This document shows positions 54,324-63,919 of a stretch of 64,000 bases of DNA, piece after piece (the stretch's first letter is position 1; each line of letters opens with the position of its first letter). A model generated the notes under the pieces. That model did no database searches. It had not been told where the DNA came from and worked only from the letters and a program-made list of their open reading frames with translations. The stretch is from contig NZ_CAUFUE010000016.1 in the NCBI RefSeq assembly GCF_959029255.1, forward strand, positions 48,776-112,775, written 5' to 3'. Both the position numbers and the translations under genes were made by a program. This DNA is from an uncultured Bacteroides sp. Lineage in GTDB: Bacteria; Bacteroidota; Bacteroidia; Bacteroidales; Bacteroidaceae.

Positions 54324-56030
54324 TTATTCTGCTGCATTTCCCCAATATGGGTTCTGTTTAATATTTCCCCCGGAAGTACCGATTTCATAAGAAGGTATCG
54401 GATATAGATAATCACGTTTGGGATCAAAACTGCGCGAGTTAGCTTCTTCGATGACATATATATTACCTTCGTCATATACTTTTTTCCCTTTATAGTAACC
54501 ATCGGCATCGGTTAAGCGATCTTTTACTACCTCTTCATTTACAGTACCTTCTGTGTCATCATAATTATAAAGAAGACCGAGAACTGCTTGAGGTAACACT
54601 TCTTCAGCTGTTTTCCAACGGATAATATCATCGTAATGCAGACTTTCATCGATAAATTCGACCATACGTTCACGACGAATTTCCTGAAGCATATCCAAAC
54701 CGTTAGTTTGTACGAAAGTATTAGTCAGTTTCACGTCGAAACCTACACGATGACGTACATAGTTAACTGTTTCTTCCAGCTTTTGGTCACTGATATTTCC
54801 ATGATATTCGTATAATGCTTCTGCATAAGATAGTAAAATTTCAGCATAACGAATAATCATTTTATCTATAGTTCCCCCACTGTTTAGAGACCATTCACTT
54901 GCAACCCAACCTTTCTTAATGGCATATCCGTAACCATGTGTTTGGTCATCAGTCTTGAATGGTTTATAGGGGCCTTTGAAAGCTTCTTCACCCGGAGAGA
55001 ATAATGTCATCTTCAGACGAGGATCACGATTTGCTGTAATATCACTGAATTTTGTTTCAGGAACGATTCTTAAAGGTGATTTTTCACGTGGTAAGCCATC
55101 GCTATAAAGGAAGTTGTCCAACATACTTCGGGTTAAAGCAGCGCTGTTTTCCAAACCACGTACATTATTATGAGTAACAATACCGGAGTTCCCATTCGGA
55201 CCATAAATCTTCACGAATACATTTTCTTTATTGGCTGAACCTTCACCGTCAAACCCAAATAATTTTTCAAAATCTGGATAGAGGTCATGTTTCTTTTCCG
55301 TATAAATCATAATTTCTGCCGCGTCGATAGCTCTTTTTAAATGAGCTTTATAATCGCCACCGGCTGTTTGGTGATATTTTTTGTGTGTACCTTCATACAA
55401 TCCGATACGTACAATCATACCCAATGCTGCAGATTGGGAAACACGTCCCCAGTCTTTTTGCATTCCATCGGTCTCTTTCGTTGTTTCTTCAATAGTGGGC
55501 AGATGTTGCACTGCAAAATCAAGATCTGTATAACATTGTTGGATAACAGTTTCACGAGGATCACGTCCTTTGGTGATATCTGGATCTGTTGTATTGTCAA
55601 ATGCTTTTAAGATCAAAGGAACGTCACCATATTTTTTCACCAGATCAAAATAATGATAGGCACGGAAGAAACGAGCTTCAGCAATCCAACGATCTTTTAC
55701 AGCTTGTGAGAAAGATGTGCTTGCTTCTGCTTTGATAATAATATTGTTGCATCTTCCTATTTTGTTATAAGGATCGGTCCAATCACTGGAAGTACCGGGG
55801 ACGCTACGATTACCACTGGAGGTTAAGTCTTGGTTAGGACCAACAAGCTCGTCTGAACGTTTGTCATGCGAAAACCCCGGTAGGTCAATATAAAGTCTGT
55901 TACAGGCACCTCTCAGGAAAGTCTCTGATGTCCAAAAGTTATTATCTGCTAAAGATGTTTCCGGTTCTCTGTCCAGCGTACAGCCAGTAACCAGTAAAGC
56001 GGATATTAAAAGTGAATATATTTTTTTCAT
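54324..56030 (-). CDS. SusD/RagB-family glycan-binding lipoprotein (PUL 2)
   Basis: The surface lipoprotein partner of the SusC just upstream, 568 aa. The lipobox is VTGC (Cys16), followed by TLDREPETSLADNNFW, a typical SusD start. Later features are ARFFRAYHYFDLVKKYGDVP, IIRYAEILLSYAEALYEY and EIRRERMVEFIDESLHYDDI, all characteristic of the family. It starts 15 bp after the SusC stop and is followed by the small lipoprotein gene. The glycan is unknown; context suggests a uronic-acid polymer. Confidence 0.96.
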   Translation of the reverse strand: MKKIYSLLISALLVTGCTLDREPETSLADNNFWTSETFLRGACNRLYIDLPGFSHDKRSDELVGPNQDLTSSGNRSVPGTSSDWTDPYNKIGRCNNIIIKAEASTSFSQAVKDRWIAEARFFRAYHYFDLVKKYGDVPLILKAFDNTTDPDITKGRDPRETVIQQCYTDLDFAVQHLPTIEETTKETDGMQKDWGRVSQSAALGMIVRIGLYEGTHKKYHQTAGGDYKAHLKRAIDAAEIMIYTEKKHDLYPDFEKLFGFDGEGSANKENVFVKIYGPNGNSGIVTHNNVRGLENSAALTRSMLDNFLYSDGLPREKSPLRIVPETKFSDITANRDPRLKMTLFSPGEEAFKGPYKPFKTDDQTHGYGYAIKKGWVASEWSLNSGGTIDKMIIRYAEILLSYAEALYEYHGNISDQKLEETVNYVRHRVGFDVKLTNTFVQTNGLDMLQEIRRERMVEFIDESLHYDDIIRWKTAEEVLPQAVLGLLYNYDDTEGTVNEEVVKDRLTDADGYYKGKKVYDEGNIYVIEEANSRSFDPKRDYLYPIPSYEIGTSGGNIKQNPYWGNAAE

Positions 56031-56045
56031 AATGTGTCTAATGGT

Positions 56046-59000
56046 TTAGAATGAAACATTTAATCCGACTGTCCAAGTACGGAAGAACGGATAGATACTT
56101 CTTTTGGCATCATTACCAATTTCTGGGTCAAAAACAGAGAGCATATTACTATGTTCCCAGATGTCTTCACCGGCTACATATACTCTCAGACGATCAATAT
56201 ATTTCTTCGATACCGGAACTGTATAACCCAATGTTAGATTCTTGAGACGGAAGTATGCACCATTTTGTACCCATCTGTCTGCTGTCTTAAAGTTGAAATC
56301 ATTGCCTTTGTATTGGTAAATACGAGGGAAATAAGCGTCTTGATTTTCTTCAGTCCAATGATCTTTGTGGATAGTCCATGGCATTTGATAATCTTGCCAC
56401 AATGGAGCAAATGCTTCCGGATTAATCATTACTTTACGTTTACCTACTCCTTGGAACATAACCGAAATATCGAAACCTTTCCATTGTGCAGCTAAGTTGA
56501 TGCCATAAAGATAACGACCGTTGGAGTTACCTAAACAAACTAAGTCTCCTGGATCTTCCGGGGTAGCACCGCCTACACCGATTTCATGATCAGCTTTACC
56601 TTGTGCTACGTATTTTACGTCACCGCCACTAATCTTACCATCATTGAAGGATTTGTAGCCCGGATTGTCTTTCTTGTATTGTTCATATTCTTCACGACTT
56701 TTCCAGAAACCATCTGTTTGGTATCCCCAGATAGTATTGATTGAATACCCCTCTAATAATTCTACGGCACCTGCTTTGATTACGCTGGCTCCATTGTATT
56801 CCACGAGTTTGTTGTCGCTATCTGAAAGATTAAAACTTACTTGATAACTTACATCCTTGATCTTGTCTTTCCAGCTGATATTGAAATCCCAACCCCATGT
56901 TTTCAATTTACCAATATTTAGCTTGGGTACCCCAATACCAATTTGATGAGGCATTTGGGGAGATGAAAGCATATCATTGTTATATTTCCAATAATATTCG
57001 AAGCTACCGGTCAAACGATTGTTCAAGAAACCAAAGTCTACACCGATATTGGTTGTTTCAATCACTTCCCATGTTTTATCAGTAGAAGGCAGATTGGCTT
57101 GATAATACCATTTTTCACCGTTGTAAGAGGCAGGCGTGTTACTTTGTGTATCGCTGAGTAATGCGATATAATCATAAAGTCCTAATACGGCACCATTACC
57201 TAATTGTCCCCAAGAAGCACGAAGTTTCAAGTTACTTACGAAGTCTACGTTGAACCAATCTTCCATATTGACGCGCCATGCACCTGAAACAGAAGGAAAT
57301 GCTCTCCAACGCTTGTCTGGAGCTAGACGGGAACTACCGTCATAACGTACATTAGCTTCCAACAGGTAACGTTCTTTATAGTTGTAGTTAAGACGACCGA
57401 AGTAAGACATCATAGACCATGGCTCTATATTATCACCTATTATTGTATTAGTTGCTACAGAAGTGTCAAAACCACCATTGAAAGAGAAGAAACCGTCAGA
57501 AATGAGATTCTTTGCAGTTACATCAATCTCATCTTTCCGGTAGTTCTCGTAAGAAGAACCTGCCAGGATACTGAAGTTGTGTTTCTTATCATCTAAATCA
57601 AATGAGTAATTAACAGTAGCTTCTAACAAATCATGAAAATCTGAATTTTTTTTCTTATAGAGAGAGTTAGGATCATTAGCCCTATTTCTGACACTACTTC
57701 CGATTCTGTCATACCAAAGCAAAGCATGTTTTTCTGTTACTTCAGAGTAATATCCTGCCTTACGTGATGCGCTCAAATTAATACGTAACCCTTCAATAAA
57801 ATCCTTGATTGTTAAGTTTGCTTTTCCGATGAATGCTTCGTATTTTGTTTTCTTGGCTCCACCGTTTTTCATAATATCAATAGGATTTACCTGAAGGTCA
57901 CCATTGTAGATACTACCACTATCATCTGGCTCTGGAACATAAATAGTCTGACGACCACGACCGGAATAGAGTGCACCGAATAATGCACCTGCTCCGTAAG
58001 AGGAAGATTCCACTTCTTTGGATTGATATTGAATATTTACACCTAAATCTATATACTTATTAATAGAGGTATTGATTTTGGCATGTAAGTTATAACGGTC
58101 ATTACTGTCTGGACCATATTTCAACAAACCATTTTTTGTGAAAAAATTAGCTGACAACATATAGTTGATAGCTTTACTTCCACCGCTAACAGACAGAGAG
58201 TGATTTTGCTGAGTTGTAAAATCTTTAGTACCTTCTGCAACCCAGTTAGTTGCACCGAAGTAATCCCAACGCCCATTAGATAATGGACGATAATTGAAGT
58301 TTGGGTTACCTACCCAAGAAGCCTTTTCTGCTGTCCATTCTGCTTTTCCTGCAGCAGCGAGACGGCTTTGGTCAATAAATTCTTGTTCTTCCCAAGCGGT
58401 CAAACGTTCAGGCATGTTACCTGGAGTGTTAAATGAGAAATAACCGTTGTAGTTGATTTTGGGCTTACCTTCTACGCCGCTTTTTGTAGTAATCAAGACG
58501 ACACCTGCAGCTGCACGTGCACCGTAGATAGCTGCTGAAGCAGCGTCTTTCAGTACAGAAATAGACTCAATGTCATTGGGATTCAATAAAGTCATATCCC
58601 CTTCAATACCATCAATCAATACCAAGGTAGAGGTAGAGTTAACAGATGAAAAGCCACGGATACGCATACCCGATGTTTCACTACCGGGCTGACCGCTACT
58701 ACGTAATACTGCTACACCGGGAAGTTCACCCTGTAAGGCTGCAAGAGCGTTGGCTGATGGCTTTTCCGCGATTTTGTCGCCTTCGATGGCTGATACTGAC
58801 CCCGAAAGGTTTACTTTCTTCTGTACACCATAACCCACTACAACAACTTCTTGTAAAGTTTCGCTGTCTTCTTTCAGTTTAATGATTCCATTGGCGGCAG
58901 CAGCTTTCAACTCTACAGTTTGATATCCAATATAAGAAAAGACGATTGTAGAGTTATCGGCTACTTTCAGGCTATAATTACCATCCATATCCGTAATAGC

Positions 59001-59183
59001 TCCATTTGTCGTACCTTTCTCTTGAATAGATACACCAATAAGGCTTTCATTGGTTGCGGCATCTACCACTTGTCCTTTAATGGTAATGCTGTTTTGGGCG
59101 AATGCTCCCAAATTAGAGAGGAAAAACATACAGCAAAGGGATAATAGCTGTACTAGTTTCCAAGAAAAAATCTTTCTTCTCAT
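56046..59183 (-). CDS. SusC-family TonB-linked outer-membrane transporter (PUL 2)
   Basis: A 1045-aa outer-membrane importer. It has a signal region (about residues 1-29, ending GAFA), a carboxypeptidase-D-regulatory-like domain (ITIKGQVVDAATNESLIGVS), the TonB-box-like LQEVVVVGYGVQKK, a plug domain (MRIRGFSSVNSTSTLVLIDG) and a full barrel ending WTVGLNVSF. It is first in the susC-susD-lipoprotein unit. A predicted promoter at 59228-59258 and CTACATC repeats just upstream suggest control by a dedicated activator, probably the divergent regulator at 59514. Confidence 0.96.
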   Translation of the reverse strand: MRRKIFSWKLVQLLSLCCMFFLSNLGAFAQNSITIKGQVVDAATNESLIGVSIQEKGTTNGAITDMDGNYSLKVADNSTIVFSYIGYQTVELKAAAANGIIKLKEDSETLQEVVVVGYGVQKKVNLSGSVSAIEGDKIAEKPSANALAALQGELPGVAVLRSSGQPGSETSGMRIRGFSSVNSTSTLVLIDGIEGDMTLLNPNDIESISVLKDAASAAIYGARAAAGVVLITTKSGVEGKPKINYNGYFSFNTPGNMPERLTAWEEQEFIDQSRLAAAGKAEWTAEKASWVGNPNFNYRPLSNGRWDYFGATNWVAEGTKDFTTQQNHSLSVSGGSKAINYMLSANFFTKNGLLKYGPDSNDRYNLHAKINTSINKYIDLGVNIQYQSKEVESSSYGAGALFGALYSGRGRQTIYVPEPDDSGSIYNGDLQVNPIDIMKNGGAKKTKYEAFIGKANLTIKDFIEGLRINLSASRKAGYYSEVTEKHALLWYDRIGSSVRNRANDPNSLYKKKNSDFHDLLEATVNYSFDLDDKKHNFSILAGSSYENYRKDEIDVTAKNLISDGFFSFNGGFDTSVATNTIIGDNIEPWSMMSYFGRLNYNYKERYLLEANVRYDGSSRLAPDKRWRAFPSVSGAWRVNMEDWFNVDFVSNLKLRASWGQLGNGAVLGLYDYIALLSDTQSNTPASYNGEKWYYQANLPSTDKTWEVIETTNIGVDFGFLNNRLTGSFEYYWKYNNDMLSSPQMPHQIGIGVPKLNIGKLKTWGWDFNISWKDKIKDVSYQVSFNLSDSDNKLVEYNGASVIKAGAVELLEGYSINTIWGYQTDGFWKSREEYEQYKKDNPGYKSFNDGKISGGDVKYVAQGKADHEIGVGGATPEDPGDLVCLGNSNGRYLYGINLAAQWKGFDISVMFQGVGKRKVMINPEAFAPLWQDYQMPWTIHKDHWTEENQDAYFPRIYQYKGNDFNFKTADRWVQNGAYFRLKNLTLGYTVPVSKKYIDRLRVYVAGEDIWEHSNMLSVFDPEIGNDAKRSIYPFFRTWTVGLNVSF

Positions 59184-59227
59184 AATACATAGATTTAATT
59201 AATATTAATTTTTGCGTTTGAGCGAAA

Positions 59228-59258
59228 CAAAAATAAGTATATTGTGTACTACTTCAAC
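59228..59258 (-). promoter_or_regulatory. Predicted promoter of PUL 2 susC
   Basis: On the minus strand GTTG (59255-59258) is followed after 19 bp by TATTTTTG (59228-59235). The -7 box is a perfect TAnnTTTG match and the -33 box is one base off TTTG. The leader to the susC ATG is about 40 nt. Confidence 0.6.
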
Positions 59259-59478
59259 TGCAGATGCTACATCATGACTTTCTCATCCTCTGTTTTTGAC
59301 TACATCAAAACTTTCTCTTAATAAAGTTATTGTGTTGATAAATAATATATTAATATATATAAAGTGCTACATCTACAAGCTGTAAATCTTTTTTTTTTAT
59401 GATAGAAGTATTTCTAGTTTTTTAGTGGACAAAACCGAAAAAAAGTAGTGCATCGTATGTGATTTAAAGAAAAAGGTA

Positions 59479-59486
59479 TAACTTTG
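59479..59486 (+). promoter_or_regulatory. Putative -7 box for the PUL 2 regulator
   Basis: TAACTTTG, 27 bp upstream of the ATG at 59514. Confidence 0.45.
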
Positions 59487-59513
59487 TTTCCATAATCCGA
59501 TAACTTAACTACT

Positions 59514-62372
59514 ATGAAACGACAGTCTTACCTGCTCTTTTTTTTAATGATGTTAACATGTATTCCCTCTTGGGGCAGTTGGCAACGCTCAATAACAAAC
59601 TATGCCCGTCACTCATACAAGGCAGCTTCCCAAAACTGGATGATTATGCAGTGTGGCAATGGTTGGATGTATTTTGCCAATAATAAGGGACTCTTAGAGT
59701 TCGACGGAACCAATTGGGCTGTTTATCCCATTCACAACGCAAAGGTGCGCGCTGTAAAAGCGGGCAATGACGGACGTGTCTATGTAGGCGGGCTTCAACA
59801 ATTTGGCTATTTTGTTCCTGATTCCTTGGGACGTTTAGATTATATCTGCCTTTCAGATACTATCGATAAAAAAATTGTTGGGAATATTTGGAATATCCAT
59901 GTTGCCAAGGATAGGGTATATTTCCAATCGGATAATGCTGTCTTCTATCTCGAAAAAGGGCGTATTCATCGGGTGATTTGCAATAATATCGTTCATTCTG
60001 CTTTGGTGGGTAATCAACTTTATGTGGCAGCAAATGGTTTGTTTCTTTTAAATGGAGATGAGTTTACATTGCTTCCAAATACAGCGTCCATGATAGATAA
60101 TCTGACTAAAAGAATTGTGGGTATATTTTCTTATCGGGATAAATTGCTTTTGGTAAGGAATGAGGGAGGTCTGCTTTCTTATGAAGACGGAGTTTTAGCG
60201 CCTTTCCAAACCTCTGCGGATGATTTTCTGAAAAGGAATCGTCTTTTTTGCGCGGCTGACAACGATTCCATACTGGCTTTGGGTACGGTACAAGACGGTT
60301 TAATGCTATTGGATTTGGATACCGGAGAAACGGAGCATATTTCCACTCATAACGGGTTGCAGAATAAGACGATACTATCTCTGTTTTTCGATAGGGAAGA
60401 CAACCTTTGGCTTGGTTTGGACAACGGCATTGATTGTGTCCATTTGCATTCGCCGGTTTTTCAGAACAGTGTGCCCATCGGGAGCGGGTATGCCTCATGC
60501 CTGTATCATGATAAATTGTATTTGGGTACCAATCAAGGGGTATTTGAATCTGATTATCCGATAATGCTGAATAAGGAGCAAGAACTAAAACCCATTGAAG
60601 GGATAGTAGGACAAATTTATTCCTTAGCAGTTTATGATGATAAGTTGTTCTGTGGCGGGACTACTTCTTTAGGAGTTCTGGGCGGAAACGATTTGTACTA
60701 TGTCAATGTTCGGGGTGTATGGTGGGTGAAACCGCTACAGCGTAAAGACAGGTTGTTGATTGCTACTTATAATGGGTTATATTTATTGAAGAAAGTGGCT
60801 GGCCGCTGGGAGTTGGATCAAAAAATTAAGGGGAAGGTATATTCCTCCAAAAGCTTGTATATAGAACCCGTGACCAATGCTTTGTGGACTGCCAACAAAG
60901 AAGGAGGCATATATCGTCTTGCTCTTTCGGAGGATTGCGATTCCATTGTCAAGGAGAAGTGCTATAATTCCAAAGAGTTACCTACAGGAAACAATGTGTG
61001 CCTGGCTACAATCAATGGTGAAATGGTAGTTGCCGCCAGGGAAGGGCTTTTCCGTTATAACCGTTTAAAAGATTGCCTGGAAAGGTACGATGCACTGGAA
61101 AAAGAATTGGATGGCAGAACCGCCTATACCTATATAATGCAGGATTCATTGAAAAATATCTGGTATGCTACAGATGGAGCTTTAAAACTTCTGCACTACC
61201 ATCCGGATCAGAAGAAATACTACCGTAGTGAAAACGAAGTTTATCTGAAGGACTACTTGATAGAAGACTTTGAACACGTCAATGTACTCGCAGGAAATGA
61301 AGCTATCATAGGCATGGAGGAAGGCTTTTCCGTGCTGCATTTCATGCAGAAGCGGGTGAAGAAATATCCGCTGAACCTGCGAATCAGGCACGTCTATCTT
61401 AGGGGAGTTAAAGATTCCCTGATATATGGCCGCAGCTATATCCCTAATGAACGTAACATAAAAATCCCTTATAAACATAATTCTATCCGCATAGAGTATA
61501 GCGCTAATAACTATGACAAATCGCTTGTTTTATTCTATTCTTGCAAACTGGAAGGCCCGGTCGCTGAACCTTGGAGCCAGTCTGTCGAAAATACGGTAAA
61601 AGAGTACACTGCCCTGCCCGAAGGTAAGTATACATTCTATGTCCGTACTCGGGTCAATCAGGAAGAACCGATAACAGCTTCTTTTTCTTTCGAGATATTA
61701 CCGCCTTGGTATCGTTCCTGGTGGAGCTATATGTTATACTCCATACTGATTGTACTGCTGATTGTCTATGCATATTACCGGATTTCCGCCGGGCGTAAAC
61801 GGTTGGTCATGCAGAAAGAGCTTGAACTTTATCGTCAAAAACAGCAATTCAAGAAAGAGAGTGATTTGAAAGACCGGAAGATTGACTCTTTGAAGGAAGA
61901 AAATCTGCAATCGGAATTAAGGCATAAATCGGAAGAACTCATTCGCAGTACCTTGAATATAGTGCGAAAGAACGAGATACTGTTGGATATCAAGAAAGAA
62001 GTAATAGGCATATCCCATTCCATCAGCGAGGAAAACCTGGTTACGCTCCGCCGGAAAACCCTGCGCCTATTGGGGCAGATTGAGACGAATATCGAGCATG
62101 ATGATGACCTCCTGGCGTTCCAGAGCACATTCGATTCTGTACATCACGATTTTTTCAAAAGACTGGAAGAAGCCTATCCCGACTTGAATAATAAGGATAA
62201 GTTGCTTTGTGCCTATATCAAGATGAACCTGCTTTCCAAAGAAATAGCTCCGCTGATGAATATCTCCTTGCGCGGGGTGGAAATCAGCCGTTACCGTCTG
62301 CGCAAGAAGCTGAACCTGTCGGAAGGTGAGAATCTGGTAGAGTTCTTGCAGAAGTTCTCTCGTCAGGAGTGA
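59514..62372 (+). CDS. Membrane-spanning propeller sensor with LuxR-like HTH (PUL 2 regulator)
   Basis: A 952-aa one-chain regulator that resembles the sensor half of a hybrid two-component system but has no kinase or receiver. After a signal peptide (about residues 1-21) come beta-propeller repeats (about 25-640, for example NGWMYFANNKGLLEFDGTNW) and a Y_Y_Y domain (about 650-735). One transmembrane helix follows at about 739-760 (YMLYSILIVLLIVYAYY), then a long coiled coil (about 765-835) and a C-terminal LuxR-like HTH (LCAYIKMNLLSKEIAPLMNI, SLRGVEISRYRLRKKLNL). It probably senses a glycan in the periplasm and binds DNA in the cytoplasm. It is divergent from susC, its likely target. It overlaps the convergent WbqC-family gene by 10 bp. 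Confidence 0.85.
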   Translation: MKRQSYLLFFLMMLTCIPSWGSWQRSITNYARHSYKAASQNWMIMQCGNGWMYFANNKGLLEFDGTNWAVYPIHNAKVRAVKAGNDGRVYVGGLQQFGYFVPDSLGRLDYICLSDTIDKKIVGNIWNIHVAKDRVYFQSDNAVFYLEKGRIHRVICNNIVHSALVGNQLYVAANGLFLLNGDEFTLLPNTASMIDNLTKRIVGIFSYRDKLLLVRNEGGLLSYEDGVLAPFQTSADDFLKRNRLFCAADNDSILALGTVQDGLMLLDLDTGETEHISTHNGLQNKTILSLFFDREDNLWLGLDNGIDCVHLHSPVFQNSVPIGSGYASCLYHDKLYLGTNQGVFESDYPIMLNKEQELKPIEGIVGQIYSLAVYDDKLFCGGTTSLGVLGGNDLYYVNVRGVWWVKPLQRKDRLLIATYNGLYLLKKVAGRWELDQKIKGKVYSSKSLYIEPVTNALWTANKEGGIYRLALSEDCDSIVKEKCYNSKELPTGNNVCLATINGEMVVAAREGLFRYNRLKDCLERYDALEKELDGRTAYTYIMQDSLKNIWYATDGALKLLHYHPDQKKYYRSENEVYLKDYLIEDFEHVNVLAGNEAIIGMEEGFSVLHFMQKRVKKYPLNLRIRHVYLRGVKDSLIYGRSYIPNERNIKIPYKHNSIRIEYSANNYDKSLVLFYSCKLEGPVAEPWSQSVENTVKEYTALPEGKYTFYVRTRVNQEEPITASFSFEILPPWYRSWWSYMLYSILIVLLIVYAYYRISAGRKRLVMQKELELYRQKQQFKKESDLKDRKIDSLKEENLQSELRHKSEELIRSTLNIVRKNEILLDIKKEVIGISHSISEENLVTLRRKTLRLLGQIETNIEHDDDLLAFQSTFDSVHHDFFKRLEEAYPDLNNKDKLLCAYIKMNLLSKEIAPLMNISLRGVEISRYRLRKKLNLSEGENLVEFLQKFSRQE

Positions 62373-62998
62373 GAACTTTCAAGTATCAGCAGGCTCTCCG
62401 GTCCCATATTAAACAACAAGTCGATGATACTGAGATTAGGCAGGAAGCCGAGTTTTTCCTGAAATACCTGGTAGTAAGGTTTGGGGATGAATTCCGGGTC
62501 TTCCTCGCGGAAATCTTTTTTAGGATGAATACGTTCCCGGAAGTCCGCTTCATCCGCATTGAATTCCATGCGGTACCCGGTAGTACGCTCCATGTTCGGT
62601 TCTATGTCAATCAACGAACATATCAGATGGCAAAGTTCCTCGTTGAAATCGACTAAAAACTCATATTTCTTTTCGTAGAAAGGGCGGAAATCATCTTTGT
62701 AATATTCAAAGAAAGGTGTATGATTGTAGGCAGACTCAATGGCATTCCAATGAAGATGCCTCCAGTTCCCATGGTCGGAAATACGTATGTCGCGCATCGG
62801 GCACTTCAGTGTATCGGGCTTCACCGTAGGAATAGAAAGAGCCAATTCACCGTCCGGTGCGGCAATGGTGCAGCGGTTACGGTATGTTTGTTTCATATAA
62901 TGGTCACATTGCTCGATAAACACTTTATCGTACGCCAAGAGTTTGGTGTAATATTCTACGGGTGCCAGATAGGCAGAAGAAAGAAATACGGTTTTCAT
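62363..62998 (-). CDS. WbqC-family protein
   Basis: A 211-aa protein of the WbqC-like family, whose members occur in surface polysaccharide and other clusters and whose function is unsettled. The start is the ATG at 62998 (MKTVFLSSAYLAPVEYYTKL); a TTG one codon earlier is less likely. Family features are KQTYRNRCTIAAPDGELALS, HLHWNAIESAYNHTPFFEYY and the C-terminal LSIIDLLFNMGPES. No signal peptide is seen. It lies 53 bp downstream of the Bro-N gene on the same strand. The 3' end overlaps the PUL 2 regulator gene by 10 bp. Confidence 0.85.
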   Translation of the reverse strand: MKTVFLSSAYLAPVEYYTKLLAYDKVFIEQCDHYMKQTYRNRCTIAAPDGELALSIPTVKPDTLKCPMRDIRISDHGNWRHLHWNAIESAYNHTPFFEYYKDDFRPFYEKKYEFLVDFNEELCHLICSLIDIEPNMERTTGYRMEFNADEADFRERIHPKKDFREEDPEFIPKPYYQVFQEKLGFLPNLSIIDLLFNMGPESLLILESSHS

Positions 62999-63051
62999 CA
63001 ATTTATTTAGCTCCGGTTTGATAAGTTGTAATTAATTGTTGGTTGGTTGAT

Positions 63052-63909
63052 TTATGGTTGCTGCTTGTTTTCTTCACTATCTTGTGGTGGATTAATGGCG
63101 ATACCAGTCTTAGCATTCAGTGGACTGATGACTGCCTTGCCTGTTTTTGCTTCCAATTCTATGCGGGCGTTACGGGCTATTTCTCCACCGGATTCTGCTA
63201 CATTTATATGCTCATAAAAAGTTTCGGGGTTTTTGCTTTCTGAAATTTCTTTGGTGGAAAGTTCTGCCAGCATATTAAGCACCAACTCTTTGTTGGTCAT
63301 ATTGTCGCGCAAGTTTTCTTTTTTCAAGCCTTTGAATTGCTTATATTCCTTGGCTGTCATATCACTCCAAGTCTGATAAATAATGTCAGTCAATGTGGCA
63401 AATTGCACTCCTTCTTGCAGTCCGTGCCGTTTCCATTCGTCAGTAAGGTCTTTACGAATCTCTATCGATTTGAGCCGTTGGTTAATCCAATTATCCGAAT
63501 AGCCCAGTCGCTTATAGTCGATTAATGCTTGATTAATTGAAAGTTCGGGGTCTTGCATCTGGTCAAGACGTTCCGCAGCCACTTGCGCCATCCATTGCTT
63601 GAAAGGTTCTGCTTTTGGCGATGGAATGGATTGAATAAGTCGAAGAAGTTGTTGAGTATCTGCAACATCGGTTAAATACATTTTCCCATCAGCCGATTTC
63701 ATTTTCAGTTGACTACAATTTGTAGTCAACTCACTTCCCTCTTTTTTAAGGCGTGTTTTCAAAACACTCCAATATTTACGTGGATTGGCACTATCCGTCA
63801 AGACAGCCACCACATCTACTATCGAGAAATACCATTTTTCTTCTTTATCGTCCCAAATGGTTCGGACTTTCTTTGCTTCGAAAAGCTTAATGGCATTATT
63901 TTGGGTCAT
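63052..63909 (-). CDS. Bro-N domain protein (antirepressor-like)
   Basis: A 285-aa protein with an N-terminal Bro-N (BRO/antirepressor) domain, about residues 1-110: KLFEAKKVRTIWDDKEEKWY, SIVDVVAVLTDSANPRKYWS and the YLTDVADTQQLLRLIQSIPS core. The C-terminal half (about 120-250) is helical and charged, and the last 40 residues are glutamate/glutamine-rich and probably disordered. Bro-N proteins occur in phages and as chromosomal genes in Bacteroides. No other phage gene is visible here, so a solitary chromosomal copy is the simplest reading. Its leader is an unusual run of A and G on the coding strand. Confidence 0.82.
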   Translation of the reverse strand: MTQNNAIKLFEAKKVRTIWDDKEEKWYFSIVDVVAVLTDSANPRKYWSVLKTRLKKEGSELTTNCSQLKMKSADGKMYLTDVADTQQLLRLIQSIPSPKAEPFKQWMAQVAAERLDQMQDPELSINQALIDYKRLGYSDNWINQRLKSIEIRKDLTDEWKRHGLQEGVQFATLTDIIYQTWSDMTAKEYKQFKGLKKENLRDNMTNKELVLNMLAELSTKEISESKNPETFYEHINVAESGGEIARNARIELEAKTGKAVISPLNAKTGIAINPPQDSEENKQQP

Positions 63910-63919
63910 GATATTATGT

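Larger units (their letters stand above)
59184..59513. promoter_or_regulatory. Divergent control region of PUL 2 with direct repeats
   Basis: A 330-bp gene-free region between susC and the regulator gene. It holds an 18-bp direct repeat with two mismatches, 59267-59284 and 59300-59317 (CTACATC-AT/AA-ACTTTCTC pattern), start to start 33 bp. A third CTACATC is at 59367, 67 bp on, and a related CTACTTC is at 59249. The repeats lie just upstream of the predicted susC -33 position, where an activator would bind. An A/T-rich stretch, including a T run near 59390, fills the middle. Confidence 0.65.

Noticed and set aside
63052..63909. Edge of a prophage
   Set aside because: A lone Bro-N protein with no integrase, structural or lysis genes in the window; such genes are common as single chromosomal copies.
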